From: Sapria himalayana
Lineage: Eukaryota; Streptophyta; Magnoliopsida; Malpighiales; Rafflesiaceae
Assembly (NCBI GenBank): GCA_029783825.1
Contig: JAREIK010012036.1
Location: forward strand, 1-64,000
Direction: 5' to 3'
DNA: 64,000 bases
Below, piece by piece: positions 35,484-48,111 of the stretch. The position numbers and the translations under genes are program-made. Within the stretch, counting starts at the first letter, position 1. The number at the start of each line of letters is the position of its first letter. A model generated the notes under the pieces. That model was given only the letters and a program-made list of their open reading frames with translations, was not told the DNA's origin and ran no database searches.

Positions 35484-37030
35484 TTCTTCTTATTCATCTT
35501 ATTTTTTTATTCTTCTTTTTTCTTAATTTTGTTTATTCTTCTTATATTTCTTATTTTTATAATTCTTCTCATTCTTATTCTTATTCTTATTTTTTAGTTT
35601 TCTTATTCTTCTTATTCATATATCTTCTTATTCTTGTTATTTTTCTTATTCTTTTAATCTTATTATTCTGCATATTTTTTTTATTATCTTCTTTTTCTTC
35701 TTAATCTTCTCATTCTTCTTATTCTTTTTTTTTCTTTTTATTCTTATTATTCTTATAATTCTTCTTATCGTTTTATTCTTATTATTTTTCTTTTCTTTTT
35801 TTGTTGTTTGTATTCCTCTTATTTATGTTATTCTTGTTATTATTATTATTATTATTATTATTCTTTTTCTTCTTATTCTTTATATTATTCTAATTATTCT
35901 TATTATTCTTATAAATATTATTCTTATTAATCTTCTAATATATTCTTTTTCTTTTGTTTTCTTTTTTTTTCTTTTTTTTCTTGTTATTCTTTTTATTCTT
36001 TTATTCTTTGTATTCTTTTATTATTCTTATTCTTCTTATTCTTCTTAATCTATTCTTCTAATTCTTCTTATTTTTCTACTTATTTTTTTATTCTAGTTAT
36101 TCTTGTTATTCTATTTATTTTTTTATTAGTCTTATTCTTCTTATCCTTCATAGTCTTCTTATTCTTAGTTTTCTTGTTATTTTTATTATTATTCTTATAT
36201 TCTTATTTTTCGTATTCTTATTATTTTCTTATTTTCTTATTCTTCTCATCTTTATTCTCTTATTTTCTTATTCTTTTTATTCTTATTTTTCTTTCTTTTA
36301 TTGTTCTTATTCTTTTTATTCTTCTTATTCTTCTTAATCTTCTTCTTCTTCTTAATCTTCTTATTCTTCTTATTCTTCATAGTCTTCTTATATTCTTAGT
36401 ATTTTTAATTTATCTTATTTTCCGAGTGTTCTAATTATTATTATTCTTATACTTCTTATACTTCTTATTCTTCTTATTCTTATTCTTATGTATTTTCAGT
36501 CTTTTATTCTTTTATTCTTCTTATATAATTCTTATTCTCCTTTATGGTTCTTATTCTTTGATCTTATTATGCTTTTTATTCCTTCTTATTCTTACTTATT
36601 CTTCTTATTCTTCATATTCTTCTCATTCTTCATATTCTTCATATTCTTCATATTCTTCTTATTTTTTCCTTATTCTTCTTAATCTACTTATTCTTCTTTC
36701 TTTTTTATTCTTAATTTTTTTCTTCTTCTAATTCTGTCTGTATTCTTCTTATTCTATATATTTTTTATTATTTTTCTTATTATTCTTATTTTTTTATTCT
36801 TCTTATTTTTCTTATTCTTCTTATTTTTTTATTCTTCTTATTCTTCTAATTCTTCTAATTCTTCTTATCTTCTTATCCTTCTTATTCTTCTTATTCTTCT
36901 TATTCTTTTTAATCCTTCTTATTCTTCTTATTCTTCTTATTCTTTTTATCCTTCTTATTCTTCTTATTCTTCATATTCTTTTTATTCTTCCTATTCTTCT
37001 TATTCTTCTTATTTTTTTTATTCTTCTTAT
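33821..37030 (-). repeat. 9-bp satellite block 5 (T-rich on +)
   Basis: About 3.2 kb of satellite, ending at the 3' terminus of LINE copy 5. Includes an inverted (TAA)n-(TTA)n stretch at about 34464-34492, a (TTA)n run at about 35440-35482, another at about 35840-35871, and clean 9-mer runs at about 36860-37000. Confidence 0.96.
34464..34500. repeat. (TAA)n-(TTA)n-(TTC)n inverted triplet repeat
   Basis: TTATAATAATAATAATAATA runs into TTATTATT and then TTC repeats. The TAA and TTA arms are complementary and could fold into a hairpin. Same design as 19642-19672. Confidence 0.85.
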
Positions 37031-37909
37031 TTTTAAAGTTTTTTTTTATGTATATCCCTCTCTTTGGCCGGGAGGAATACCATTTTTATAATCTATATCG
37101 TTCCCTTTTCCCTCTTACACTCCTTTTTTTAAATTACAAAAAATCAATTAACATAATCTATAGTGGATTCTTCACTATGCGACTCTCTATATTTTCCTGT
37201 GCATTATGTTGCTTCTTAATGCTGACCTTTCTGCATCCATTTCCTTTATCTACTTATGTCCTCCTTTTGAAGTTGAATTTTCTGCCTTTTCTTATATTGG
37301 TTCTTGCCCTCTTAAGCTCCTTCCTATCTTCAAGTTCTCCCTGGATTCTTGACTTTGGACGCCTCTTCCTTCAATAGCTTATGCACATACATACACTTGG
37401 CAAAAAACACATACACTAGCCATACATACCCAGACAACCACATACAGACCCTTGACATACTAACAACTCAAACTTAACAGACACTAGCTCTCTCACTTAT
37501 TAAAATTAAATCTCTCTCTCTTTATGGGCATCTTGAGCTTTCATTGCTTTTCCCCGTAAGTCTCGTCTGCATCCTCTTTTCTCTGACTACTTTCAAATTG
37601 TAATTCAGCAAAAAACTTGCCGTATATTTATGCTCTCTACCTACCCTTGTACCCTTCCCCTTCCCTTCATACGATTGTATACATGATCACACAATAATTA
37701 CATGCCGACAAGATATGCAAACAAACATTATTTTTCTGCCCTTGTCCATAAAAACTGCCTACCCCTATTTGAAAAACCCCCCTTTTTTGAAAAGCTGCTG
37801 CCCTTCTCTTGTCTCTTCTACTCTTCTCCCTTAAACCCTATACATACCTCTCTGCAAAACTAACTAACCATATCATATGCATTTACTAAAATCCTACCCA
37901 TAATAAGAA
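37031..37909 (-). mobile_element. LINE copy 5: 3'-UTR fragment at the polarity switch
   Basis: About 880 bp. The 3' terminus CCCTCTCTTTGGCCGGGAGG at 37056-37075 is followed by AATACCATTTTTATAATCTA, matching copy 2. Sense-strand 3' end meets the T-rich block at 37030, while the 5' truncation point at about 37909 meets an A-rich block. No coding sequence; the frame at 37048-37377 on + is antisense to a LINE UTR. Contains a C6 run (G6 in sense) at about 37775-37782. Confidence 0.82.
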
Positions 37910-38352
37910 TTAGAAGAATACCAAGAATAAAAAGATTACGAATACTTAAAAAGAATATGAAGAACAAGAAGATAATAAGAACAGTGAGAAGTATAAGAAG
38001 AATAAGAATAATACCAAGAAAAAAGATAAGAAGAACAAAAAGAATAAGAAAATTAAGAAAATAAGGAGAATAAAAAAAAAGAAGAATAAGAAGCATAAGA
38101 AGAATAAGAAGAATAAGAAGAATAAGAATATAAAAAGAATAAGAAGAATAAGAAAAATAAGATGAATAAAAAGAATAAAAGGAATAAGAAGAATATGATG
38201 AATAAGAAGAATAAGAAGAATAAAAAGAAAAAAAAGAATAAGAAAAATTAGAAGAATAAGAATAATAAGAAGAATAAGAATAATAAGAAGAATAAGATGA
38301 ATTTTAAGAATAAGAAGAATAAGAAGAATAAAAAGGATAACAAAAATAAAAA

Positions 38353-38386
<34 letters not shown>

Positions 38387-41058
38387 TAGAAGAATAAGAA
38401 GAATAAGAAGTATAAGATCAATAAGAATAATAATAAAATTAATAAGAATAAAAACAATAAGAAGAATAAGAAGAATACCAAGAATAAAAAGATTAAGAAG
38501 AATAAAAAGAATAAAAGAAGAAAAATAATAATAATAATAATAATAATAAAAGAAGAATAAGAAGAATAAATAGAATAAGTAAAATAAGAAGAATAAGACG
38601 AATAAGATGAAAAAGTAGAATAAGACTAATAAGAAGAATAAGAAGATTAAAAAGAATATGAAGATTAAGAATAATAAGAAAAGTAATAAGATTTATAAGA
38701 ATAACATGAAAAAGAAAAAGAATAATAAGAAGAATAAAAAATAGAAGAATAAGAAGAAAAGAAGAATAAAAAAATAATAAAATAAGAAGAATAAAAAGAA
38801 TAAAAAGAATAAAAAGAATAATAAGAATAAAATGAATAAGAAAAATAAGAAGAATAAAAAGAATATGAAGAATAAGAAGAATTAAAATAATAAGAATAAA
38901 AAAAAGAATCAGAAGATTTAAAAGAATTAGAATAATAATAAGTATAAGAAGAATTAGATGAATAAAAAGAATAAAAGAATAAAAGAATATGAAGAATAAT
39001 AAGAATAAGAAGAATAAGAAGAATAAAAAGAATAAGAAGAAAGTGAAGAATAAAAGAATAAAAAAAATAAGAAGTATTAGAAGAATTAAACAAAATGAAG
39101 ATTAAGAAGAATTAGATAAATATTAAAAATTAGATGAATAAGAAGAATAATAAGAATTAGAAGAATAAGAAGAAGAATAAGAATTAGAAGAATAAGAAGA
39201 ATAATAAGAATAATAAGATTAATAGGAATTAGAAGAATTAGAAGAAAGAGAAGAATAAGAAGAATTAAAGGAATAAAAAGAATAAGAAGAAATAGATGAA
39301 TAAGAAAGAAAATAATAATAATAATAAGAAGAATAGAAAAATAAGAATAAAAAGAAGAATAGCAACAAAAAAAGAATAAGAAGAATAAAAGAATAAGAAG
39401 AATAAAAATTATAAGAATAAAAAAAATAATAAAAATTGGAAAAATAAGAAGAATAAGATGAATAAGATGAATAAGAAGAATAATAAGAATATTAATATTT
39501 ATATGAAAAAACAACAAGAAGACTAAGAAGAATAAGAGTAATAAAATGAATAAGAAGAATAAGAAGAAAAGAATAATAAAAAAGAAGAAAATGAAGAAAA
39601 TGAAGAATAAAAAAATTAAAAGAATAAAAAGAATAAAAGAATAAAAAGAATAAAAAGAATAAGAATAATAAATAGAATAATAAGAATAAGAACCATAAAT
39701 AGAATAAGAAGAATAAAAAAAATAAGAAGAATAAGAGGAATAATAAGAATAAAGTGAAGAAGAAAAAAAAAATAGTAAGGAGAATAATAAAAATAAATAA
39801 TTAATAGAATAAATAAAATTAGACAAATTAGATAAATAAGAAGAATAAAAAGAATACAAAGAATAAATCGAATAAGAAGAATAAGAAGAACAAGAACAAT
39901 AAGAAGAATAAGAATAACAAGAACAATAAGAAGAATACGATGAATAAGAAAACTAAGAAGAAGAAGAAGAATAAGGAGAATAAAAAAATAAAAAAATAAG
40001 AAAAATAAGTAGAATAATAAAAATAAGAGAATATGAAGAATAAGAATAATAAGAAGAATAAAAAGAATATTAAGAATATTAAGAATAAGAAGAATAAGAA
40101 GAATAAGAAGATTAAGAATAATAAGAAGAATATTAAGAATAAGAAGAATATGAAGAATAAGAAGAATATGAAGAATATGAAGAATAAGAAGAATAACAAG
40201 AATAAGAAGAATAAGAAGAATAACAAGAATAAGAAGAATAAGAATAAGAAGAATAAGAAGAATAAGAAGAATAAAAAGAATAAAAAGAATAAGAAAAATT
40301 AAAAGAATAAGAAGAATACGAATAATTAGCAAAATAAGAATAATAAGACGAATAAGAATAATAAGAAGAATAATCAGATAAATAAGAATAAGAACAATAA
40401 GAAGAATTAAAAAAATACCAAGAATAAAAAGATTAAGAAGAATAAAAAGAATAAGAAGAATACAAAGAATAATAAGAAAAGTGAGAAGTATAAGAAGAAT
40501 AAGAAGAATACCAAGAATAGAAAGATTAAGAAGAACAAAAAGAATAAAAAAATAAGAAAAATAAGGAGAATAAAAACAAAAAAAGAATAAGAAGAATAAG
40601 AAGCATAAGAAGAATAAGAAAATTAATAAGAAATGAAGAAAAAGAGGAACACAAAGAATAAAAAGATGAAAATAATAAGAAGAATAAGTAGAACTAGAAG
40701 AATACCTAGAAAAGAAGAATAAAAAGAATAAGAAGTATTAGAAGAATAAGAAGAATAATAAAAATAAGAAGAATAAGAAGAATAACAAGAATATAAGAAT
40801 CATAATAATACAAGAATAATTTGAATAACAAGAATAAAAAGAATAAGAAGAATAAGAAGAATTAGAAGAATAAGAAGAAAAAGAAGAATGAGAAGATTAG
40901 AAAAAATAAGAAGAATTAGAAAAATAAGAATAATAAGATGAATAATATAATAATAATAATAATAATAATAAGAAGAATGAGAAGAATATGAAGTATAAGA
41001 AGAATATGAAGTATAAGAAGGATACCAAGAATAAAAAGATTATGAACAATAAAAATAA
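37910..41058 (+). repeat. 9-bp satellite block 6 (A-rich on +)
   Basis: Same satellite in the opposite orientation (GAAGAATAA on +). The phrase AATACCAAGAATAAAAAGAT recurs at 37917, 38474 and 40414, and with one change at 40507 and 41021, showing higher-order organisation. (TAA)n runs lie at about 38358-38388, 38526-38548 and 40950-40972. Interrupted at 41059 by CACTA element B, whose TAA target duplication comes from this array. Confidence 0.97.
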
Positions 41059-41110
41059 CACTACAACAAAAAATATATTCAATGATGTTTAAAAAGCATC
41101 ATTGATGATA
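41056..41110. repeat. Left terminus and target duplication of CACTA element B
   Basis: TAA target copy, the 13-bp terminal repeat, then AATGATGTTTAAAAAGCATC, whose ATGATG and GCATCAT words form a short hairpin. The right end (52010-52188) has AATGATGTTTTTAG and paired ATGTCATGACATG words. Confidence 0.85.
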
Positions 41111-42840
41111 TTTCATGTCGCTTATCGAAAGTGTCATCTACTAGCCTGTCATAATAAGTATTTGTCTATAATGTTATTTTTTAGAAGTGTTGTTGAAAAG
41201 AACCTTGATGCTAAAAAAACTATCATTTTTTATTATACCAATCTACATGACACTCAAAGGAAATGTCATTATTTGTTGTATCAATCTTAATTATTTGAAT
41301 ACAATGACACTTAGTAAAATTGTCAAGAAGATAATGATTTAATTAAATATCAATTTAATAATTGTTGTAAAGTAAATTTACACCTATTATTGTAATAATG
41401 CATGCACATAAGAAAAACCTTACGTTCTAATCCATACCAAGATTTTAGTTCTTATTACAATGGTGAACTTGTACTTTTTACATTTCATAAACAAAAAATA
41501 TCACAATTTCAACATTCATTCTTTAATTCCATTCAAATTTTCTTATATATGCAACCCAATTGTGCCTTATCTTAAGAAACTGCTTCATACTAGCTTGGCT
41601 AAGTTAAAAGTTAATTTCTAAAAGGCAACCCTACATACAAAAAAAAGAAACTAATCAATACACTTGCAAGAAAAAAAAATATTATTGAGCATTGGAAAAA
41701 TAAAATGAGAATGATAACAACATATCATTGAACATAAATTTATATAACACTTAACATATATGATTAAAAAAACATTTAACAACAACAAAAAAAAATTTAG
41801 TATACTGGGGTAAATTAGAAAGCAGAGATTTATCAATATGACATAAAAATTTATCAATTATGATTAAACACATATATGTGTATAGTGTGTTGAAAGATCA
41901 ATAGTCACAACTACTTGAAGAAAACACTACAAAAACAATTAATTTAATCAATGAAAACTTAAATTACAAGCTATCTTCCATACTTTAAAAAAACTTGATT
42001 AGCATCTATGTAATGTAATTACAAGTTCTATTGATTAGACATATATACTAATCCATCAACTTATATTTTTAGATTCATTAATAAATAAAAGGCTATGTAA
42101 TAAAAAAAATTGTGCCTTGAAAAAATCAGTATGTTCTATAAGGGTGACAATGTAACTTACAATGTTGTGGTAAAGTATGAAGCTCAAAGTCGAAATCTCC
42201 ATGTTTTCCATAGCCAATCAACAAAAAAATCTAGTAGGTGACAACGAAGATAAAAGATAATATGATACAATAAAGTTTCCAATTGCATATTCCATTTAAA
42301 ATATTAATAGAAGAAAGAAGTACATAAACTTGATATCATTATGAAAATACCTTTATTATCACAATAGTTCATGGACCATTCCAAAGTTGGAAGATCTTCT
42401 AACTTCACCAAAAAAAAGTTTCCCTTTAGACACCTATGAATTATGCATACAATATACTAACTTAATTCAACTATTGGAAATTAGAGAAATATCATGAATG
42501 TGGAAGGAAAATACTAAAAATTCTTCAAATGATCATGTCAAACAATTTAACTTCAGTCATAGTTTGGTTCAAAAGAGAGATAAACTATGAACCTCATCAA
42601 AAGTGATAGTTGGATATGCCAAAATTTGTTCATGCTCAATACAAAAAGGTGTCCTCAAAGCTTTTCAAACTGAGGAAAGTATTAATTGAGTCACCAACAT
42701 CACCCATTCAGATCGTACTTCATTCAACTCATCTTTTTTGTATGATTTTTCCATGAAACTATTGAAAAGAAAAGTAATAGTTTCATCAATTACATTGGAA
42801 AATAAAGTTAACATTGATATATTGAGAACCAAAAATCAAC
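41111..42840. other. 3' flank of element B genes, no coding sequence recognised
   Basis: AT-rich DNA between the left terminus and the Ulp1 remnant. Small frames (41102-41290 on +, 41651-41857 on -) are low-information. It may contain the 3' UTR or last exons of the protease gene. Confidence 0.5.
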
Positions 42841-43574
42841 ACATACCTTGTTATAAGACATCCTTGATCGATAATGATCTATCATATATCTCATCACATA
42901 GTATTTACATTCAACACTACGTGTTTGTTTCGGGCACTAAATGGATAAAAAAAATCAATTATATATATATGGGTTACTTGCAAGTCATATTGTACTAATG
43001 TTTAAAATTAAGAAGCTACTAAATATTTATTACTCAGTTTATATGAGTTATTTACCCCTAATAAAACCAAATTATGCTCTCTTTTGACAATTTATGTTTT
43101 TAAGTGGATGAATTCTTAGAACCCTGCATGAAGAAAATAATTTTGTTACCAACTATGCTTCATTCTATCATATTAAAGGAAAAACTTACATATTAAAAAT
43201 GTCTTTAAGATCATCTGAAGGCTGATGATACAAGGAATCAAGTAATAGGCGATCAAAGTCCTTATGTCAAGTACCACCAAAACCCAATGACAACTACAAA
43301 ATTAACATGAGTGTAACTACATAGAAATTATAATTGATATATATGCATACTTATAAGCTTACTTATGTTTATAACTTACCCTGGGTTTTATGTAATAAAA
43401 GAAATTTGCATTATTTGTATTCATCAACCAATTAGCTATAACCCTTGACCTATTTTTCTTGCTTGCTTCTCCCATTCTAGCTTTTGAAACCAGGTCAGAT
43501 TTACAAAAATAAATCGCTCTGCCTCTTAGCATCAACCATCTTTTTATGCTAGTGCCTAATTTAATATTACACAA
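42840..43574 (-). pseudogene. Ulp1/C48-type cysteine protease domain in CACTA element B
   Basis: From 43574 down, KKNRSRVIANWLMNTNNANF leads to a splice donor after CCCAG near 43380. The next exon gives CHWVLVVLDIRT, with the catalytic His codon at 43287-43289. After a one-base frame change, LLDSLYHQPSDDLKDIFNM supplies Asp at 43237-43239. Past another intron, VECKYYVMRYM places the nucleophilic Cys at 42907-42909. His, Asp and Cys order and spacing fit Ulp1/SUMO-type peptidases, which some plant CACTA and MULE elements carry at the end of their coding region. The usual Gly after Cys is Lys here. Frameshifted, hence probably inactive; its host target in life is unknown. Confidence 0.8.
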
Positions 43575-44039
43575 TATTTAAAAGATTTAATATTTAATGT
43601 AACTAAAATTAAATACAATTCTCATTATGAAAAATAAAGCATAAATAGATAGTTAAAAAATATGAAAAACATATTAAATGTTTCTCTTACCATATATAAA
43701 CATAAGGCAATTAGATGACACATCTGTTAATGAATTATGATATCCATATCTTCTTTCATGAGGAATGTCTTAAAAGACTCTCCAAAAACATCCTTTATGA
43801 TTTCTACTACATGTACCTTCTCATCCTTTAACAACATCCCAACAAATGTAGCAAAGTTCTGATATCTACAGGGTTCTCATCCTTAAAACTAAATGTTCTC
43901 TCTTTATTCATTTGTTTCTTAAATTCTTGAATCCTATCAAACATAAAATATCATTGTATATATAAGAATTTCCTAAATAAATAGTTTTTTTATTAGTAAC
44001 AAGAAACTTTTTTATTTTATAAAAAAGCACATGTCTGGA

Positions 44040-45832
44040 TGAAATGAGTAGTAAGAATGACTAATTGGGCAGACCAAAAAATTTAATGCCCAATAGCATC
44101 TCCAATAGTGGTAATTTGGCTTGGAATAGGTACAGGAAGTAATGCATTTGGATCATAAGAAACATCCACAGCAACAAAAAATTTAGCACCACATTCAAGT
44201 ACTATTGTTCCAGCTACAACTATATTTTGTTTTACCCTTATGGCCAATTGACATTTCCTAACCTATAAAATAAAACATATTGTTTAGTTATATGCATCAT
44301 CTAAAGTTGATAATTTCCAAGTAGGAAAGAATTAGATAGACAACAATTAAGTTATCATAACTTAATGAGCTTATTAATATAATTATTATACAACATACAT
44401 TGTAACATTACTTCTATATAGGAATTAATCAACTAGGTAAGTTGATATGAAAAATTATGAGTTTGTGTTAACACCATTTTTATTATATAACATAATATTA
44501 ATTACAACTTACTTATTTGCTTTAGCGTGGGAGGAGTGTGGTCATCACTCGACGTTTTGGTTGCTCCAACAATTCAGGAAGGACAATATGTTTTTGGAGC
44601 ATGTTAGATCTACCAACATCAGATTGAGGTGTGGTGGGTACCATCTGAGAGAGTTGGAATAAAATTTTTGCCATCAAACTTTGATTGTCGCTCTTTTGAT
44701 TCTTTCATAAATTTCCGAAAAAGCACGATCTGCCATAGAATAAAAATATTATCGTGGTGTATAATGCTTTCCTTTAGCTCGTACTCGACAACTATATTCA
44801 GGAGTTCCCAATGCTTCAGTAAGTATGTCATTTCCATTGAAACTCAAACTACTTTCTTGTGACAATTGCAACATCTTATCCTAATACAGAATGATGTTAT
44901 AAAATTTAATGTCATATTGGTTAATATAAATAAATTATTAACATAAATGAAATATATGTTACATAACTTATACTTACAATCTTCTCCACTACCGGAATGA
45001 CCACTTCATCATAAGTGCCATCTTTTTTCTGCATTGCTTTCTTCCATAATTCACTTCGATCAATGACTTTAGTAAAGCAAGTTGCTACCAACTTTTAAAA
45101 TATTGAAATGTAATATAATGAGTCTCTAGTCAATGTCAACATAAAAAAATGTAAATTAACATCTTTAACTTACCATCTCTTCCTCAAGACCAGCATATCC
45201 CTTCCTACTAAGATGATGATTATAAATATGCTTTTTTCCTTCTTTCTTTTTGAACTTCTCTAAACTCCTACAAATTTTATTTCATATTAAGTAAAGAAAA
45301 TATGAGTATATGACATGAAAATAATTAGAAATTTACCTGAAATCTTTGAGACAATCTTTCTTTGACAAAAATTGTCCAATCTTCATTTTCAATAAAATTA
45401 TATTCAACTGGTGGATTTTAAGAAGCTCTAGTTGGTCTTTAAAAGGAATGATATACTTTGCAGTCAACATGTTCTTGAATGATCTAAAGAACCTGCCCAT
45501 TGATTTCATACAATTCCTTCTACTATTACAATCCAATGTAAATGCAGCCTAGAAGTAATGAACATAGTTATTAGTTGTTAAAAAAAATTTCAAATAGAAT
45601 TAGAAAATGTTATAGATAGAAAAAAATACTAGTTTACCTCAATGGAGTCTCACAATTTATTCTTCAATTGCTTAGGTACATGGTGCCAAGTGCTATATCT
45701 AATTGGGACCATGGTACGTGTCAATACGCCTAAATAACTTGTGAGATGCACAACAGCTTGTCCGACATAAACACCATCAACATTATACTTTACTACAAGT
45801 TTTATTCCTTTGCTCCTATTCTTGATAATCAT
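44040..45832 (-). pseudogene. Transposase_24-like (En/Spm-associated) coding remnant
   Basis: Segments in order on the minus strand are KLVVKYNVDGVYVGQAVVHL with TMVPIRYSTWHHVPKQLKNK (45832-45650), AFTLDCNSRRNCMKSMGRFF with KNMLTAKYIIPFKDQLELL (45540-45420, then a frame change), LEKFKKKEGKKHIYNHHLSR (about 45260-45180), VATCFTKVIDRSELWKKAMQ (about 45090), a GTPEYSCRVRAKGKHYTPR-like piece (about 44800-44750), and FFVAVDVSYDPNALLPVPIP (about 44190-44090). This is the familiar second gene region of plant CACTA elements lying between transposase and protease. Introns are evident near 45310, 45180 and 44270. Frameshifts make it non-functional. Confidence 0.78.
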
Positions 45833-46379
45833 AGTCTTTCTTATTATCCCTCTATATCTATTTCTTGTAGTTGTTTTATCTTATTGTTCTGTATCCATAC
45901 ATATCATAAAAATAATTATAATGTTTAAATAAAAGTACTAAAATATCTAACAAAAATTTAAAGAATAACAAATTAATTAATTAAAGGCTTACCTAATCAG
46001 CTGCTTTGCATAAAACATAATACTCTCATTGTTTTGAATAATGTCAACCTGACATTAACTAAAATTGAAACCATAACAATCATCTAATAACAAAGAATGA
46101 TAAATTAACTAGTAAGCATACATTTACACTACAAAAAACTATAGTAGCATATCAATTCACAATACCATAACAAAACTACAATTTGGTTACATATATGATT
46201 TGTTCTCAACACCAATTCCCTCACAATCATCTCAAATACAAATTTGATCAGAGTCATCCATTGCATCAAATAATTCAACTTGTGGCAAAGAAGATATGAC
46301 TAGATTGTGTTCAATAGAAATGTCCACAGGATCATCATTGTTTGCTTTTTCTGTGAAGTCTTGTTGAGGAGTTGAAAAA

Positions 46380-46768
46380 ACAATTCACTATCTTGGATTA
46401 AGCTCATCTTGTACATAGAAGACTTTCTTAGCTTGGGAGGCTAATATGAATGGATCTGACTTATGAGCCACTCTGCTAAAGTCAACTAAGGTAAACCCAA
46501 GATCATCAACTTTGATTCCATTCTTATTATAAACCCAATCACACTTGAAGACTGTAATTTTGAACATAGTATAATCAAAGTCCTAAATCTCAGTAATAAC
46601 TCCATAGAAACAAAGTTCCCCGAAAATAGGATTTTTATCCTTAGCACTAGCAATTTGCATGGTCGTTGCTACAATACTAACTCTACTATTTTGGGTAGCT
46701 AGTAAATCATCACACTTCTTAGCATTATATTCACACCTATTGATGGCATAACCATTATACTTCATCAC
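46380..46768 (-). pseudogene. DUF4216 domain of CACTA element B transposase region
   Basis: MMKYNGYAINRCEYNAKKCD, QNSRVSIVATTMQIASAKDK and NPIFGELCFYGVITEI are followed, after a stop near 46585, by TMFKITVFKCDWVYNKNGIK, VDDLGFTLVDFSRVAHKSDP and FILASQAKKVFYVQDELNPR. This is a nearly complete DUF4216, which in plant CACTA elements follows DUF4218 in the same transposase-associated gene. Only one stop separates the two halves. Confidence 0.88.
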
Positions 46769-47122
46769 ATAAGGGCTTGGACCATCAGCTATCCATTTAA
46801 GGGTTTCAGATACAGGTTCATTATTTCTAATTGCAACTTCAATCTATAGAAATAAGTTCCAGTTATCATTTATATGTTAACCATTAATGTAAAGATATGG
46901 AAAATTTAAGAAACCATTGTAGTACCTTTTGTCGTAACCAAAAGGTAAAAGTACGAGCATGCTCATCCTGTAACCACTTCTGTCTTTTGATTGACGTGGA
47001 TGTTTCACATTCAGCCATTGCATGTGCTCTCTATGAAGTCATGTATAATAATTAAATAATTAGAGTAATATATTATATGTACAAAAAATAAAGAAACAAA
47101 AAGTTAGTGGTGCTTACTCAAT

Positions 47123-47522
47123 CTAAGGTTGGACAATTGAGGTATTTCCAACACATAATGATGTTCTTGTAACCATAAATTGGAATCGTCCTTCATAGTA
47201 TGACCTCCAAATATTGGTGCCCCGACTTTTTGTCAATGTTTGAACTACTAGGAATTCCAATTGCATCCACATTTGATAAGTACTCTGAACAAAACTTGAT
47301 TCCTTCTTCTGCAATATGGCATTCAACAATACAACTTTCAAGTCGAGTACGATTTCGTACATAGCCTTTTAATACATTCATAAACCATTCAAATGGGTAC
47401 ATCCACTTAAAGTAAACCAGTCTACAAAGTCTCACTTCTCTTACAAGATGCACAATAAGATGCACTATGATATCAAAGAATGAAGGTGGGAAGTACTTTT
47501 TAAACAAGCATAATGTCACCAC
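47123..47522 (-). pseudogene. DUF4218 domain of CACTA element B transposase region
   Basis: FPPSFFDIIVHLIVHLVREV, YFKWMYPFEWFMNVLKGYVR and CIVECHIAEEGIKFCSEYLS are the hallmark blocks of DUF4218, with the conserved FF-D-HL and RWMYP-E-LKGYVRN residues largely kept. A frame change near 47200 leads into a short second frame ending at 47123. Lies between the Transposase_21 tail and DUF4216 in the standard order. Confidence 0.9.
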
Positions 47523-47643
47523 TATCTCATTTTGTAACTCATCTAATGAAGGAACACCAACAACTTTACTACAGAGAGCATTGAAAAAAGAAACTCAATC
47601 TACAAATGGCATTCCTCACATGCTTGGGCAAGATAGAAAGTAA

Positions 47644-48111
47644 CTAAACTAGCACAAATTGTTGCATTAATGCATGATAGTCATGGGATTTTAATCCATA
47701 AAGTTTCAAGTCTTCCATTGACATGAGGTTTCGAAGGTTAGAAAAATATCCATATGGAACCTTCAATTGCGAAAGTGTTTGGAAAAACACCTTCTTTTCC
47801 ATTGTAGAAAGTGTATAACATGCATGAGGGAGATATGTTCTCTTCAATTCAAACTTTGGTGCCAATTCACTCCTTAAGCTCATTTCTATAAGATCTAAGC
47901 GAGAATTAAGCTCATCCTTTGTCTTACATGCAATTTTGAGTAAGGTACCAATAATGCTTTCACAAATATTTTTCTCAATATGCATCATATCCAAATTATG
48001 ACGAACATGAAGATATTTCCAATACTCAAGATCAAAGAATATGGACTTCTTTTTCCAACAATTTGTATTGTCGATTTCAGATTTACCTCGATTAACCTTC
48101 TTTTCCCCCAA
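47644..48111 (-). pseudogene. Transposase_21-type C-terminal segment of CACTA element B
   Basis: YLHVRHNLDMMHIEKNICES, IIGTLLKIACKTKDELNSRL, TYLPHACYTLSTMEKKVFFQ and DLKLYGLKSHDYHALMQQF match the region that joins the CACTA transposase core to DUF4218 in plant En/Spm elements. The frame is open for 155 codons, but the catalytic core that should precede it is absent upstream of 48111, so the gene is truncated. The methionine at 48111 is not a true start. Confidence 0.9.

Noticed and set aside
37048..37377. 109-codon frame on + with a membrane-like C-terminus
   Set aside because: Lies antisense in the conserved 3' end and 3' UTR of LINE copy 5; not conserved as a frame in the other copies.
41102..41290. 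Small frame next to the left end of CACTA element B as a possible gene
   Set aside because: Short, AT-rich, in the non-coding subterminal region, and on the opposite strand from the element genes.
44447..45928. Plus-strand frames inside CACTA element B
   Set aside because: Antisense to the recognised Transposase_24-like exons.
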